Positions 24,410 through 33,334 of a stretch of 52,903 nucleotides of DNA are shown here, piece after piece. Both the position numbers and the translations under genes were made by a program. This DNA comes from Amycolatopsis pithecellobii (GTDB lineage Bacteria; Actinomycetota; Actinomycetes; Mycobacteriales; Pseudonocardiaceae). Where the stretch lies: contig NZ_WMBA01000057.1 of the NCBI RefSeq assembly GCF_009707865.1, positions 1-52,903 of the forward strand, read 5' to 3'. Within the stretch, counting starts at the first letter, position 1. Each line of letters opens with the position of its first letter. The notes below the pieces were generated by a model. It worked only from the letters and a program-made list of their open reading frames with translations, was not told the DNA's origin and did no database searches.

Positions 24410-25333
24410 ATGGAGACACCCCCGGCGATACGGGCTCGTGGCGTCACCAAGTGTTTCGGCGAGGTCATCGCGCTCGACGGGATTGACCTGGATGTCGCGC
24501 AGGGCCAGATCCACGGCCTGGTGGGCCCCAACGGCGCGGGAAAGACCACTTTGCTCGGCCTGTTACTCGGCCTGGCCGTCGCCGACGAAGGCCGGCTGGA
24601 GGTGCTGGGTGCGCCACTCGACGGAACACCCGGTGGTGTCGCCGGATTCGTGGACGGGCCCGGGCTCTACCCGTCGCTGACCGCCCGCAAGAACCTTGCC
24701 GCACTGGCCACTCTTCACGGTCGTGACGCGCGGACCGCGGGGATCGATGAGGTGCTCGCCGAGGTCGGGCTCACCGACGTCGCCGACGACCGGGTCCGGG
24801 GGTTCTCGCTCGGCATGCGGCAGCGGCTCGGGCTCGCCGCGGCGCTGCTCACCAACCCTCGCCTGCTGGTACTCGACGAACCGTCCAACGGCCTGGACCC
24901 GGCGGGCAAAAAACACGTACACGGTGTCCTCACCAAGCTCGCGGCGGACGGGACCACCGTCGTGCTTTCCAGCCACCGGATGGACGATATCGAGGCATTG
25001 TGTGCGGAGGCCACCATCCTCGCGACCGGACGCGTCGTCTTTTCCGGCCCGCTCAGCAAATTGTCGGCCGAAAACCGGGAACTCGACTACCGGCTGCGCA
25101 CCTCCGCCCCCGGAGAAGCCCGCCGGCTGGCACTCGACGCGCCCGGCATCCACATCGTCGATGACGTTGGCACGCAAGATGTTCTCGTCGTACGGGCGCA
25201 CGTGCCCGCACTCGACGAACTGGTGACGCGGCTCGTCCGCGCGGAAGTCGCGGTGCGTGAACTCGCACCCACGGTGTCACCGCTGGAGGCCGCGTTCCTC
25301 GCCCTCACCGAGCAGCAGGAGTCCACCCGATGA
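24410..25333 (+). CDS. ABC transporter ATP-binding protein
   Basis: A 307-residue stand-alone ATPase of the drug/bacteriocin-resistance export type. Walker A is GPNGAGKTT (about residue 40), the signature SLGMRQRLGLAAALL, Walker B LLVLDEPSNGLDP and the switch His in SSHRMDD. A C-terminal domain of about 80 residues follows, as in CcmA/BcrA-type proteins. The start is the ATG at 24410 just after AAGGAG; an in-frame TTG at 24407 is less likely. A TTA codon is at 24563-24565. It overlaps the permease gene in ATGA. Confidence 0.92.
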   Translation: METPPAIRARGVTKCFGEVIALDGIDLDVAQGQIHGLVGPNGAGKTTLLGLLLGLAVADEGRLEVLGAPLDGTPGGVAGFVDGPGLYPSLTARKNLAALATLHGRDARTAGIDEVLAEVGLTDVADDRVRGFSLGMRQRLGLAAALLTNPRLLVLDEPSNGLDPAGKKHVHGVLTKLAADGTTVVLSSHRMDDIEALCAEATILATGRVVFSGPLSKLSAENRELDYRLRTSAPGEARRLALDAPGIHIVDDVGTQDVLVVRAHVPALDELVTRLVRAEVAVRELAPTVSPLEAAFLALTEQQESTR

Positions 25334-26682
25334 CCGTCACCGATGCCCCGCCCGTCGCCGTCCGCCCGGTCACGGTGGCGCGCGGCTATCGCTTCGAGTT
25401 GGTCAAACTCCTTTCCCAGTGGCGAAATCGCTTGCTGATCATCGCCTGCTGGCTGGCGCCCGCGGTCTTCGTCGCGGCGGTGAGCCAGCAGAGCGACCTG
25501 CCCGTCGACACCCTGTTCGGCCGCTGGATGAACACGACGGGATGGGCCGGATCCCTGGTGTTGCTGGGTTTTGCGGGTAGCTACGCGCTTCCGCTGCTGA
25601 CTTCCCTGATCGCCGGTGACGTGTTCGCCGCCGAGGACCGCCTCGGTACGTGGCGCCACCTGCTGGTCGCGGTGCGGTCGTATCGCCGGATCTTCGTGGC
25701 GAAGACGTTGGCCAGCCTCACGGTCATCTTCCTGCTGGTGGCCGGGCTGGCGGTTTCCGGCATCGTCGGCGGACTGGTGGCGGTCGGGAACCACTCGCTG
25801 GTCGGACTCGACGGCAGTCTGTTGCCGCCGGGCGACGCGGCCGGCAAGGTTTTGCTCGCCTGGCTGTGCACGCTTGCACCGACGCTGACGCTGGCGGCGA
25901 TCGGGCTGCTCGGTTCTGTCGCGTTTGGACGGTCACCGATGGGGCTGCTGCTGCCGGTGGTCGTCGCGCTCGTGCTGGGGCTGGCGCAACTGCTGCCGCT
26001 TCCCGTCGCCGTCCGCCTCGCGTTGCCCAGCTACGCCTTCATCGCCTGGAACGGTTTGTTCACCGGTCCGGTCCAGCTGGGCCCGCTGGTGATCGGCGTC
26101 GGCGTCAGCCTGGCGTGGGCCGTCGTGGCGGCCGCCGCGGCATACCGGCTTTTCCTGCGGCGCGATTTCACCAACCTCGCCAGTGACGGCTCGATCCGCC
26201 GCGCCATTACCATCGGGGTCCTGCCGCTGGCCGCGCTCCTGGCCGTCACGGTCGCGATCATCGCGTCGGCGGCACCCGCGACGGGCTCGGGAATCGAGCA
26301 GCACAAGGTGCAACGTTCGGTCGCCACGGCGTTCGCCCACCTCTACCGCCTGCAGACCGCGCAACTCAACCGCCCCGACGTCACCGAGGCACAGCTGGCG
26401 GCCACCGCCGCGTGCACCAAGGGCGACGGGCGGATCTCCCAGCAGGGACCGGGTAACGACTGGCGTTGCGTCGTGTCCTGGCATCTCCCCGACGTCGCGG
26501 CCACGGGGACGGCCATCTACCAGCTCGACGTCACCCCGGACGGGCGGTACGTCGCCGACGGCGACGGACCGAAGGAAGTGAACGGCTACTTCCCAGTGCG
26601 CACCCCGGACGGGGACGTCCCGAACCCGCTCTGGCAGTTCGACGGCGACGTCGAGTTGCTCCCCACCACACCGAAGGGATGA
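25330..26682 (+). CDS. ABC transporter permease with C-terminal extracytoplasmic domain
   Basis: A 450-residue ABC-2-type permease. About six helices lie between residues 35 and 285 (ALPLLTSLIAGDVFAAEDRLGTW is the typical loop after helix 2), with a further helix around 295-318. The last 130 residues are soluble and probably outside: two Cys (in AACTKGDG and WRCVVSW) that may form a disulfide, and a beta-rich tail ending DGDVELLPTTPKG. ABC-2 permeases of this size usually lack such a domain. It overlaps the ATPase gene upstream and the phosphoesterase gene downstream by ATGA, so the three proteins are made together. Confidence 0.85.
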   Translation: MTVTDAPPVAVRPVTVARGYRFELVKLLSQWRNRLLIIACWLAPAVFVAAVSQQSDLPVDTLFGRWMNTTGWAGSLVLLGFAGSYALPLLTSLIAGDVFAAEDRLGTWRHLLVAVRSYRRIFVAKTLASLTVIFLLVAGLAVSGIVGGLVAVGNHSLVGLDGSLLPPGDAAGKVLLAWLCTLAPTLTLAAIGLLGSVAFGRSPMGLLLPVVVALVLGLAQLLPLPVAVRLALPSYAFIAWNGLFTGPVQLGPLVIGVGVSLAWAVVAAAAAYRLFLRRDFTNLASDGSIRRAITIGVLPLAALLAVTVAIIASAAPATGSGIEQHKVQRSVATAFAHLYRLQTAQLNRPDVTEAQLAATAACTKGDGRISQQGPGNDWRCVVSWHLPDVAATGTAIYQLDVTPDGRYVADGDGPKEVNGYFPVRTPDGDVPNPLWQFDGDVELLPTTPKG

Positions 26683-29441
26683 ACCAAATGCAGGTAACGC
26701 GCAGGCGTGTCGAGAAGGGCGGTTCCCGCCTACTCGGCCAGCCCCGCGGTCGCCGCAGACGCCTCGTGACGGCCGGCGGCACAGCCGTCGCACTCGTCGC
26801 GGTCGGCGGCGGCGTCGGTCTCGCCCAGACCCAGCAGTTCGGCAACGACCAGGTCGGCCAGGTCACCGACAACGGCCAGGTCGTCTCGGACGACCAGTAC
26901 ATCGCGCCGTACGGCGACCGCACGGTCATCAACAACGGCAAGATCATGTCGTCCACGGTCAGCCCGGACGGCACCCACCTCGCGGCCGCCATCACCGACG
27001 GCGGCGAGGCTCTGTCCATTGTGGACCTCAAGAGCTGGAAGGTGCAGCAGCTCGTCGGCAACAACGCGGCGGCGAACCTGCGCATCCCCGGCAACGACGT
27101 GGGACAGGAAGGCCCGACGTACTCGCCGGACGGCAAACAGCTGTGGCTCGGGCAAACCGACGGCTACCGCAGGTTCACCGTGAACCCCGACGGCACGCTC
27201 GCCAACCCGACGTTCGTGTCGATCCCCGCGGACGGCGCCAAGCACGCATTGGTGGCGGCGGCGGTGTTCTCGCCCGATGGGTCCACTGTGTACTCCGCGG
27301 TCAACGGCCAGAACCGTGTCGTCGCCATCGATGCCGCGACCGGCGTGATCAAGCAGAGCTGGGCCGTGGGCAACGCCCCGCGTGGTCTGGTCGACGTGGG
27401 CAGCAAGCTCTACGTCAGCAACGAGGGCGGGCGCCCCGCCGGCCCCGGCGACACCACGATGAACTCCTACAACACCCAGGTTCCGGCGGATCCCAACACC
27501 GGTGCCACCACCACCGGCACGGTCAGCGTCATCGACCTGGCGAACCCGGCCGCGGCCCCGGCGAGCATCGACGTCGGCCTGCACCCGAGCGCGGTGTACG
27601 CCAAGAACGGTGCCGTGTTCGTCACCAACACCGCCAGCAACGACGTTTCGGTCATCAACACCGCGAACGACAAAGTGGTGCAGACCATTGCCACCCAGCC
27701 GTGGCCGGAGGCCTCCGTGGGCTACGAGCCCGACGCGGTGACGCTCACCGACGACGGGCACCTGCTGGTGACGCTCGGCCGCGCCAACGCGGTCGCCGTT
27801 TACCGCTATACCAACCCACTCGAGCCGGTCAGCTACGTCGGCCTGCTCCCGACGGACTACTTCCCGGCGGAGATCACCACCGTCGGCAACCAGGTCGTCG
27901 TGTCGAACACCCGCGGTGTCGACGCGCGCCGCTCCACCGGCAACGCGCACGGCACCCACGACACCACTTCGAGCCTCACGCATTTCACGCTGCCCGGCGA
28001 TGACGTGATCAAGGGCGAGACCGGCAAGGTGTTCACCCAGAACGGCTGGCACGGCGGCTCAGTCTCGCTGACCGACGGCACCGGCGACAAGCACCCGGTG
28101 CCGGTCCCGCTGAAGCTCGGCGATCCCTCCGCGATCAAGCACGTTTTCCTGATCGTCAAGGAAAACCGGACCTACGACCAGGTCTACGGCGACATTCCGC
28201 AGGGCAACGGCGACCCGTCACTGACGCAGTACGGCGAGAACGTCACGCCGAACCAGCACGCGCTGGCGAAGCAGTTCGGGCTGTACGACAACACTTACGA
28301 CATCGGCACGAACTCCGCCGAGGGACACAACTGGCTGATGCAGGCCGACGACCCGGAGTACACCGAATCTTCGGCCGGCGAGTACCTGCGCAGCTACGAC
28401 ACCGAGGACGACGCGCTCGGCCACCAGAAGTCCGGGTTCCTCTGGAGCGGGGCGCAAGCGGCCGGCAAGACCGTCCGTGACTTCGGAGAGTTCCAGCAGT
28501 TCCTGACCAAGCCCACAGGTGCCAGCTGGCAGAACCTGTACTGCGACACCAAGGACATGCAGGCGACCGGGAAGAACACCGCGTACCCGCTGGTTTCGTC
28601 GTCGCCGATCCCGTCGCTGAACAACGTGTCGGTGCACGGGTTCCCGAAGTTCGACACGTCTGTCCCGGACATCTACCGGGCGCAGATCTGGAAGCAGGAC
28701 TTCGAGAAGAACGGTCCGGCGAACCTGAACATGTTCTGGCTCTCCAGTGACCACACCGGTGGCCCGCCGAACGGGGCCGCACAGGTCGCGGACAACGACC
28801 TCGCCACCGGCCAGATCGTCGACACGATTTCGCACAGCCCGTACTGGAAGGACTCGGCGATCTTCGTCGTCGAGGACGACTCGCAGGCTGGTTCGGACCA
28901 CATCGACGGACACCGGGCGCCGATCCAGATCATCAGCCCGTACGCCCAGCACGGCGTCGTCGACAGCCGTTACTACTCGCAGATCACCATGGTCCGGACC
29001 ATTGAGCAGATCCTCGGGATCCAGCCGATGAACCAGAAGGACAGCGCGGCCACCCCGATGCGTGGGGCGTTCACCCAGAACCCCGACTTCACGCCGTTCA
29101 CCGCACTGCCCAACCGGACCTCGCTGACCGCGGGCCTCAAGACGCTGCCTGCGTGTGGTCCGGACACCCCGGCGCCGCAGAACCCGGCCGCCGCACCCGC
29201 GCCGTCGACGACGGTGCCCGCCGACAAGCAGGACGTCGCCGGCAAGTGGGACAACTGGAAATCGCAGCAGCAGTTGACCGGTCCTGACGCGCGCGCCGAC
29301 TCGACCAACCCCGCGCAGATGAACCACTTCGACTGGTACGAGGCGCACGACTGGACTCAGCCCTACCCGGGTGAGGACAAGGTCTACGCCCCCGACCAGG
29401 TGCCGGGCGCATACATCCCGGCCAACGAATCCGACGGGTGA
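26679..29441 (+). CDS. Secreted YncE beta-propeller/phosphoesterase fusion protein
   Basis: About 920 residues. A twin-Arg-like start (RRRRLVTAGGTAVALVAVGG) indicates export. Residues about 70-440 form a YncE/lactonase-like beta-propeller (repeated VSPDGTHLAAA, YSPDGKQLWLG, FSPDGSTVYSA). Residues about 480-850 are an alkaline-phosphatase-fold phosphoesterase of the PLC/AcpA type: HVFLIVKENRTYDQVYGD, TNSAEGHNW, WLSSDHTGGPPN and VEDDSQAGSDHIDGHRAP carry the nucleophile and metal sites. A Pro/Ala linker and short tail end the protein. It starts in the permease stop codon (ATGA), so it is tied to the ABC system. Its substrate is unknown; a phospho- or phosphonolipid-like compound is possible. Confidence 0.85.
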   Translation: MNQMQVTRRRVEKGGSRLLGQPRGRRRRLVTAGGTAVALVAVGGGVGLAQTQQFGNDQVGQVTDNGQVVSDDQYIAPYGDRTVINNGKIMSSTVSPDGTHLAAAITDGGEALSIVDLKSWKVQQLVGNNAAANLRIPGNDVGQEGPTYSPDGKQLWLGQTDGYRRFTVNPDGTLANPTFVSIPADGAKHALVAAAVFSPDGSTVYSAVNGQNRVVAIDAATGVIKQSWAVGNAPRGLVDVGSKLYVSNEGGRPAGPGDTTMNSYNTQVPADPNTGATTTGTVSVIDLANPAAAPASIDVGLHPSAVYAKNGAVFVTNTASNDVSVINTANDKVVQTIATQPWPEASVGYEPDAVTLTDDGHLLVTLGRANAVAVYRYTNPLEPVSYVGLLPTDYFPAEITTVGNQVVVSNTRGVDARRSTGNAHGTHDTTSSLTHFTLPGDDVIKGETGKVFTQNGWHGGSVSLTDGTGDKHPVPVPLKLGDPSAIKHVFLIVKENRTYDQVYGDIPQGNGDPSLTQYGENVTPNQHALAKQFGLYDNTYDIGTNSAEGHNWLMQADDPEYTESSAGEYLRSYDTEDDALGHQKSGFLWSGAQAAGKTVRDFGEFQQFLTKPTGASWQNLYCDTKDMQATGKNTAYPLVSSSPIPSLNNVSVHGFPKFDTSVPDIYRAQIWKQDFEKNGPANLNMFWLSSDHTGGPPNGAAQVADNDLATGQIVDTISHSPYWKDSAIFVVEDDSQAGSDHIDGHRAPIQIISPYAQHGVVDSRYYSQITMVRTIEQILGIQPMNQKDSAATPMRGAFTQNPDFTPFTALPNRTSLTAGLKTLPACGPDTPAPQNPAAAPAPSTTVPADKQDVAGKWDNWKSQQQLTGPDARADSTNPAQMNHFDWYEAHDWTQPYPGEDKVYAPDQVPGAYIPANESDG

Positions 29442-29453
29442 CCCCCGGCTGAT

Positions 29454-29502
29454 CGATGAAGGCCCCTGGCCGGCTGTATCCGCCGGTCAGGGGCCTTCAT
29501 CG
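29454..29502. terminator. Strong terminator after the phosphoesterase gene
   Basis: Arms of 21 nt (29454-29474 with 29482-29502) pair fully with one G-U, core GATGAAGGCCCCTG, with a 7-nt loop. It lies 12 nt after the stop codon and also serves the convergent tetR gene. Confidence 0.9.
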
Positions 29503-29561
29503 TGGCCGGTCAGAGCCCGAAAATACGCTTGAAGAAGTTCTTCACATCGTGCCGGCGATGT

Positions 29562-30140
29562 TCAGCCCAGCGTCGTAGTTGCCGTGCGGAGGTCTTCCAG
29601 GGCGGCGAGCGCATGGGGCGCCAGACCACTTGTGTCCTCACGGTCGGCTTCGCTCCATTGCGCATAGCCCCGCTTGAAGGCGAGGACCCCCAGTTCGGCA
29701 GCAAGGTGCGCGGTGGGGTCGGGGACACCGCGGGCGATGAGCGCGGCTGTCATGGCGGCGGCGAGGCCGACGCTCTTGAGGGCGTCCCGCTCCTGAAGTT
29801 CCGCGCTGGCCGCCACGGCTGCTTTGAGGCGGGGGCCCAGCTCGCGGTTCATCGGCCCCATCGCACTCGACGCGCGTTCGAGGCCGGCGGCGACCGCTTC
29901 GAGCGGGCTGGCGTTTTCGGGCGCCTCGGCGATCCCCTCGGCCAGCAGCCCGCTCAGCGTCTCCTGCCCGGCGACCAGGACCTCGCGCTTGTCGGAGAAG
30001 TGCCGGAAGAAGGTGCTTCTGGTGACCCCGGCGCGCTCGGCGATCTCCGCCACCGTCGTGGCGTCATAGCCCTGCTCAGTGAACAGGTCGACGGCAGCGA
30101 TGACCAGTCGTTCACGCGCTCCCGGTTCCCATCGCGGCAT
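29562..30140 (-). CDS. TetR-family transcriptional regulator
   Basis: A 192-residue repressor. The HTH at residues 10-50 reads IAAVDLFTEQGYDATTV...ERAGVTRSTFFRHFSDKREVL. The C-terminal domain (LKSVGLAAAMTAALIARG) matches actinobacterial TetR proteins paired with oxidoreductases. It diverges from the NAD(P)-binding reductase gene across an 87-bp region containing two 24-bp operator-like palindromes, so it probably represses both itself and that gene. Confidence 0.92.
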   Translation of the reverse strand: MPRWEPGARERLVIAAVDLFTEQGYDATTVAEIAERAGVTRSTFFRHFSDKREVLVAGQETLSGLLAEGIAEAPENASPLEAVAAGLERASSAMGPMNRELGPRLKAAVAASAELQERDALKSVGLAAAMTAALIARGVPDPTAHLAAELGVLAFKRGYAQWSEADREDTSGLAPHALAALEDLRTATTTLG

Positions 30141-30153
30141 AGGTCGATTCTAG

Positions 30154-30177
30154 GTGATGCGACACGTGTCTCGTCAC
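30154..30177. promoter_or_regulatory. TetR operator copy 1 (24-bp palindrome)
   Basis: Half-sites GTGATGCGAC and GTCTCGTCAC flank ACGT. It is one of two sites sharing the exact half-site GTGATGCGAC, 36 bp apart, in the tetR/reductase intergenic region. Confidence 0.7.
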
Positions 30178-30189
30178 CCTGCTATCGTG

Positions 30190-30213
30190 GTGATGCGACA
30201 GTAGTCCCATCAC
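30190..30213. promoter_or_regulatory. TetR operator copy 2 (24-bp palindrome)
   Basis: Half-sites GTGATGCGAC and GTCCCATCAC flank AGTA and match at 9 of 10 positions. It ends 14 bp before the reductase ATG and just before its AGGAGAG ribosome binding site. Confidence 0.7.
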
Positions 30214-30227
30214 TTCCAGGAGAGTCC

Positions 30228-31109
30228 ATGCACGTCTTTGTCACCGGTGGTACCGGCACCATCGGCTCCGCCGTCGTCGCCGAACTGCTTGCCAACGGCC
30301 ACACCGTTCTCGCGCTGGCCCGTTCGGACAGCTCCGAGCAGACCCTCAAGGACACCGGCGCCGAGGTGGTGCGCGGAGCGATCTCGGACCTCGACGTCCT
30401 GCGATCCGCGGCCACGCAGTCCGACGGGGTGATCAGCCTCGCTTTCGGACACGACTTCAGCAGGCCGGATGCGCTCGCGGCAGCCATCACCGAGGAGAGC
30501 GCCGCTATGGCCACCTTGGGCGAGGCGCTCATCGGCAGCGACCGGCCGATCGTCACCGTCTCCGGAACACCGTGGATCGCGGGCCGCGCCTCCACCGAGG
30601 CCGACCCGCTGCCGACCGACGGACCCGTCGGCGGTCGAGCGCGGTCCGTCAATGCACTGCTGGAACTGGCGTCACGCGGCGTCCGTGCCACCGCGGTCCG
30701 GATGCCGCGCACCGTCCACAACGAAGGCAAGGGCGGATTCGCCGGCCTGCTCGCCGAGCAGGCGCGCCGCAGCGGAGTGGCCGGCTACCCGGGCGACGGC
30801 ACCCAGCGCTGGCCTGCCGTGCACGCCCGCGACGCGGCCGCCCTCTTCCGGCTGGTCCTCGAATCGGCGCCGGCTGGAACGGCTTGGCACGCCGTCGCCG
30901 ACGAGGGCGACGCGGTCCGCGACATCGCCACCGTCGTCGGTCGCCGGCTGAACCTGCCGGTGCAGCCCGTGCCGGCGGAAAACTTCGGCCCGTTCGGCCC
31001 GATCTTCGTGATGGACCAGCCCGCATCGAGCGCCCACACCCGCGAAACCCTCGGGTGGCAGCCGGTCCACGCGAGTCTCCTGGAGGACCTGGAAAACCTG
31101 CAACCCTGA
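30228..31109 (+). CDS. NAD(P)-binding epimerase/reductase-like protein (extended SDR)
   Basis: A 293-residue Rossmann protein starting MHVFVTGGTGTIGSAVV, with the GGTGTIG cofactor loop. The body resembles atypical extended SDRs (NAD-dependent epimerase/dehydratase family). TPWIAG and ARSVNALLELASRG sit where YxxxK would be expected, and a clear catalytic Tyr-x3-Lys is not seen. AVRMPRTVHNEGKGG and the C-terminal ETLGWQPVHASLLEDLE are typical of the group. The start is set by AGGAGAG upstream. It is a TetR-controlled stress or detoxification reductase by context. Confidence 0.88.
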   Translation: MHVFVTGGTGTIGSAVVAELLANGHTVLALARSDSSEQTLKDTGAEVVRGAISDLDVLRSAATQSDGVISLAFGHDFSRPDALAAAITEESAAMATLGEALIGSDRPIVTVSGTPWIAGRASTEADPLPTDGPVGGRARSVNALLELASRGVRATAVRMPRTVHNEGKGGFAGLLAEQARRSGVAGYPGDGTQRWPAVHARDAAALFRLVLESAPAGTAWHAVADEGDAVRDIATVVGRRLNLPVQPVPAENFGPFGPIFVMDQPASSAHTRETLGWQPVHASLLEDLENLQP

Positions 31110-31195
31110 GCCACCCTCAGCGCCACGAAGAGCGCGTAGCGGCCGGTGGCGATCACGGATCCGATGCGTCGCGGAACATCCGTGTGGCCGCCGAA

Positions 31196-31879
31196 TCATG
31201 ACGCGGAGGCACGGCTTTCCGCGCCACGAAAGCGATCGCGGCCGGGCGAGCCCGTGGCGTACAGGGCCGCCTCCAACCGGCTTTGCACGCCGAGCTTACG
31301 AAGGAGGTGAGTCAGGTGCTTCTTCACGGTCGCCTCGGCGATGTGAAGCTCGCGCGCGATGTCATGGTTCGACAGTCCCGTTTCCAGCAGCGCGAGCACA
31401 CGACGCTCTCGCTCGGTGAGCCTGGCCAGCGCCTTCCGGTGACGCGAGTCGAACTGCGGTCTGAGCCGGGTGACCAGATCCTGGTGTGCGCGAGCCGGAA
31501 GGACAAGACCTCCGGAAGCGACCGATCGGACACTGTCGACGAGCTGCCGGGTGGGGACCGTCGCCGGCTGGTAACCGCGCGCACCCGCAATGAGCGCGCC
31601 CAGCGCCGTGTCCTCGCTGTACTCATCGGTGACCAGGAGGACGGCGGGAGAGCCCGCGCGTTGCGACAACTGCCGTAGCTTCTCGAAAGTCGACCGGTCC
31701 GCGTCGCGGTCCTCGTACACAACGACGTCCGGCGGGCGCAGCATCGACGCCACGGCGGCACACGCCGACGAGACGCTCGCCTCGACGCCGACGACCTGCA
31801 AGTCATGTTGTGCCTCGATCAGAAACCGGAGGCCGGCGCTGAGGATCGGCCGGCTGTTCACAAGCAGAACGGTGGTCAC
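31196..31879 (-). CDS. LuxR/NarL-type regulator with degenerate receiver domain
   Basis: A 227-residue protein with the NarL plan. The C-terminal HTH is intact: LTERERRVLALLETGLSNHDIARELHIAEATVKKHLTHLLRKLGVQSR. The N-terminal receiver lacks the phosphorylation pocket. The acidic pair is replaced by Asn8-Ser9 (VLLVNSRPILSAG), and Glu56 stands where the phospho-Asp should be (DVVVYEDR). It is therefore probably phosphorylation-independent or locked, and may sense a ligand or protein. The start is GTG. No kinase gene is adjacent. It lies 170 bp downstream of the aminotransferase gene on the same strand. Confidence 0.88.
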   Translation of the reverse strand: MTTVLLVNSRPILSAGLRFLIEAQHDLQVVGVEASVSSACAAVASMLRPPDVVVYEDRDADRSTFEKLRQLSQRAGSPAVLLVTDEYSEDTALGALIAGARGYQPATVPTRQLVDSVRSVASGGLVLPARAHQDLVTRLRPQFDSRHRKALARLTERERRVLALLETGLSNHDIARELHIAEATVKKHLTHLLRKLGVQSRLEAALYATGSPGRDRFRGAESRASAS

Positions 31880-32049
31880 GAAGCCCGCGCTTTCGGTGTC
31901 AGACAGAACAGAAATGACAGGTTTGCACGTCCGGTAATCGACGAAATGGGCCCATCACGAGCGAAGTTTTCCTGCTGTCAGCGAATAGTAAACCAGCATG
32001 ACGCCGGTGAGACGCCCGATCTTGAGCGGGGCCGAGTTTTACTCAGGGT

Positions 32050-33135
32050 TCAAGCGGGCGCATCGCGCAAGGACGCGACGACCCGGTGCAGCAGCGATAT
32101 CGGTGCGGCGGTGAACCGGAGCAGCGAGGCGAACCCGGCATGGGACTGCACGAGCACCCCGCTCGCCGCCAGGTGTTCCTTGAGCCGCCGGGCGTCTTCG
32201 GCGCCACCTGCGTCCACCGTCAGGAAGTTGGTGTTGCTGGGCAACGGAGCCAGCCGCTTTTCGAGGTCGACCACCTGACCGGCAAGCCACTCCCGGCCAT
32301 CGATGATGTCGTCGCGGATCGCGTCGAGCTCGCCGCGGTGGTCCCGGCACAGGGCGAGGGCCACCGCAAGGGTGACACCGGATACCGCGGCGGCTCGCCG
32401 CCATCGGCGCAGGTAGTCGACGAGCGGCGGCGCGCCCGTGACATAACCGAGGCGCATTCCCGCGAGACCGGCGCCTTTGGAAAACGACCCGATTCGGAGG
32501 ACGTTGTCCCAGCCGCGCCAGGCCCCGGCATTTCCGCGAAACGCCTCATAGCATTGATCGACAACGAGAAGATGCCCGTATCGGTGCGCCGTCGCGGCCA
32601 GCTCCTGGGTCGCTTCTTCGTCGAGCACACTGCCGAGCATGCCGTGTGGATCGGTCACGACGACGACAGTCGACGGCGTGCGTTTCATCGCCCACCTGGC
32701 GTCTTCCGCCGCGAACAGCAATGTTCCCGGACGTGGAAGCCAGGACAGTACTTCGATATCGCGCAGCTGGGCGTGATATCGGTAAGTGGGATACGTGGGA
32801 TCCTGCAACACCATGGACCCGGTTCTGGTGGCGAACGCGTCGACGATCACTCCGATCGCGTCGTCGGAGCCGGGGAAAATCTCAAGTTCCGCCGGACGAC
32901 AGCCGACCACGTCGGCCAGTTCGCCGATGAGCTCCGGATAGATGGGATACTCGACCACCGTGGCCGGCGCGAGTTCAGCCAGTACCGCCTTCACCAATGG
33001 GTCCAGCGCGGGGTGGATCATTTCGTTGCGCGACAGGTCCAGCGCCCCATCCCGTCTCGGCCGGCGGCTGGGAATGGCCATTCCGGTGATGTGCGGCTGA
33101 AAATACGACTGGGTCACGGTCGCAAGGTCAGTCAC
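32050..33135 (-). CDS. HisC-like PLP-dependent aminotransferase
   Basis: A 361-residue fold-type I aminotransferase (class I/II). The PLP lysine is in IGSFSKGAGLAGMRLGY, the phosphate loop is PGSDDAIG and the Asp/Tyr pair is in VVDQCYEAF. The usual N-P-x-N-P-T-G loop reads TDPHGMLGSV, losing the Asn that contacts PLP in many members, and the C-terminal substrate Arg sits in LLRFTAAP. It is unlikely to be the housekeeping histidinol-phosphate enzyme; no his genes are near. A role in making or degrading a specialised amino acid is possible. The GTG start at 33135 faces the GlxA-type regulator. Confidence 0.88.
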   Translation of the reverse strand: MTDLATVTQSYFQPHITGMAIPSRRPRRDGALDLSRNEMIHPALDPLVKAVLAELAPATVVEYPIYPELIGELADVVGCRPAELEIFPGSDDAIGVIVDAFATRTGSMVLQDPTYPTYRYHAQLRDIEVLSWLPRPGTLLFAAEDARWAMKRTPSTVVVVTDPHGMLGSVLDEEATQELAATAHRYGHLLVVDQCYEAFRGNAGAWRGWDNVLRIGSFSKGAGLAGMRLGYVTGAPPLVDYLRRWRRAAAVSGVTLAVALALCRDHRGELDAIRDDIIDGREWLAGQVVDLEKRLAPLPSNTNFLTVDAGGAEDARRLKEHLAASGVLVQSHAGFASLLRFTAAPISLLHRVVASLRDAPA

Positions 33136-33159
33136 GCCGTGGCCACCGCCCTCATGGAC

Positions 33160-33179
33160 AGATACCTGGCCCCGTATCT
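33160..33179. promoter_or_regulatory. Small palindrome in the aminotransferase/GlxA intergenic region
   Basis: AGATAC and GTATCT, perfect 6-bp arms with an 8-bp spacer, lie 25 bp upstream of the aminotransferase start in a 199-bp divergent region. A weak operator candidate. Confidence 0.3.
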
Positions 33180-33334
33180 CATTCCCGCGAAACTACCTAC
33201 CGGTGACCGTGGTTTGGATACCTCGTTCGGAGCGAACCAGTACCACTTTTGTCGCCGTCCGCCAGAGGATGCGGGCGCACGACCTGACATGGTTCCTTCC
33301 AGAGGGGCGCAGGGGCGGTTTTAGTATCGCCGAG

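Noticed and set aside
29510..29728. Minus-strand frame ending in an amphipathic tail (VKNFFKRIFGL)
   Set aside because: The ending looks protein-like, but most of the frame overlaps the TetR gene on the same strand, no ribosome binding site was found, and the rest has random composition.
32050..33135. Housekeeping hisC
   Set aside because: No his operon genes nearby and the PLP loop is altered.
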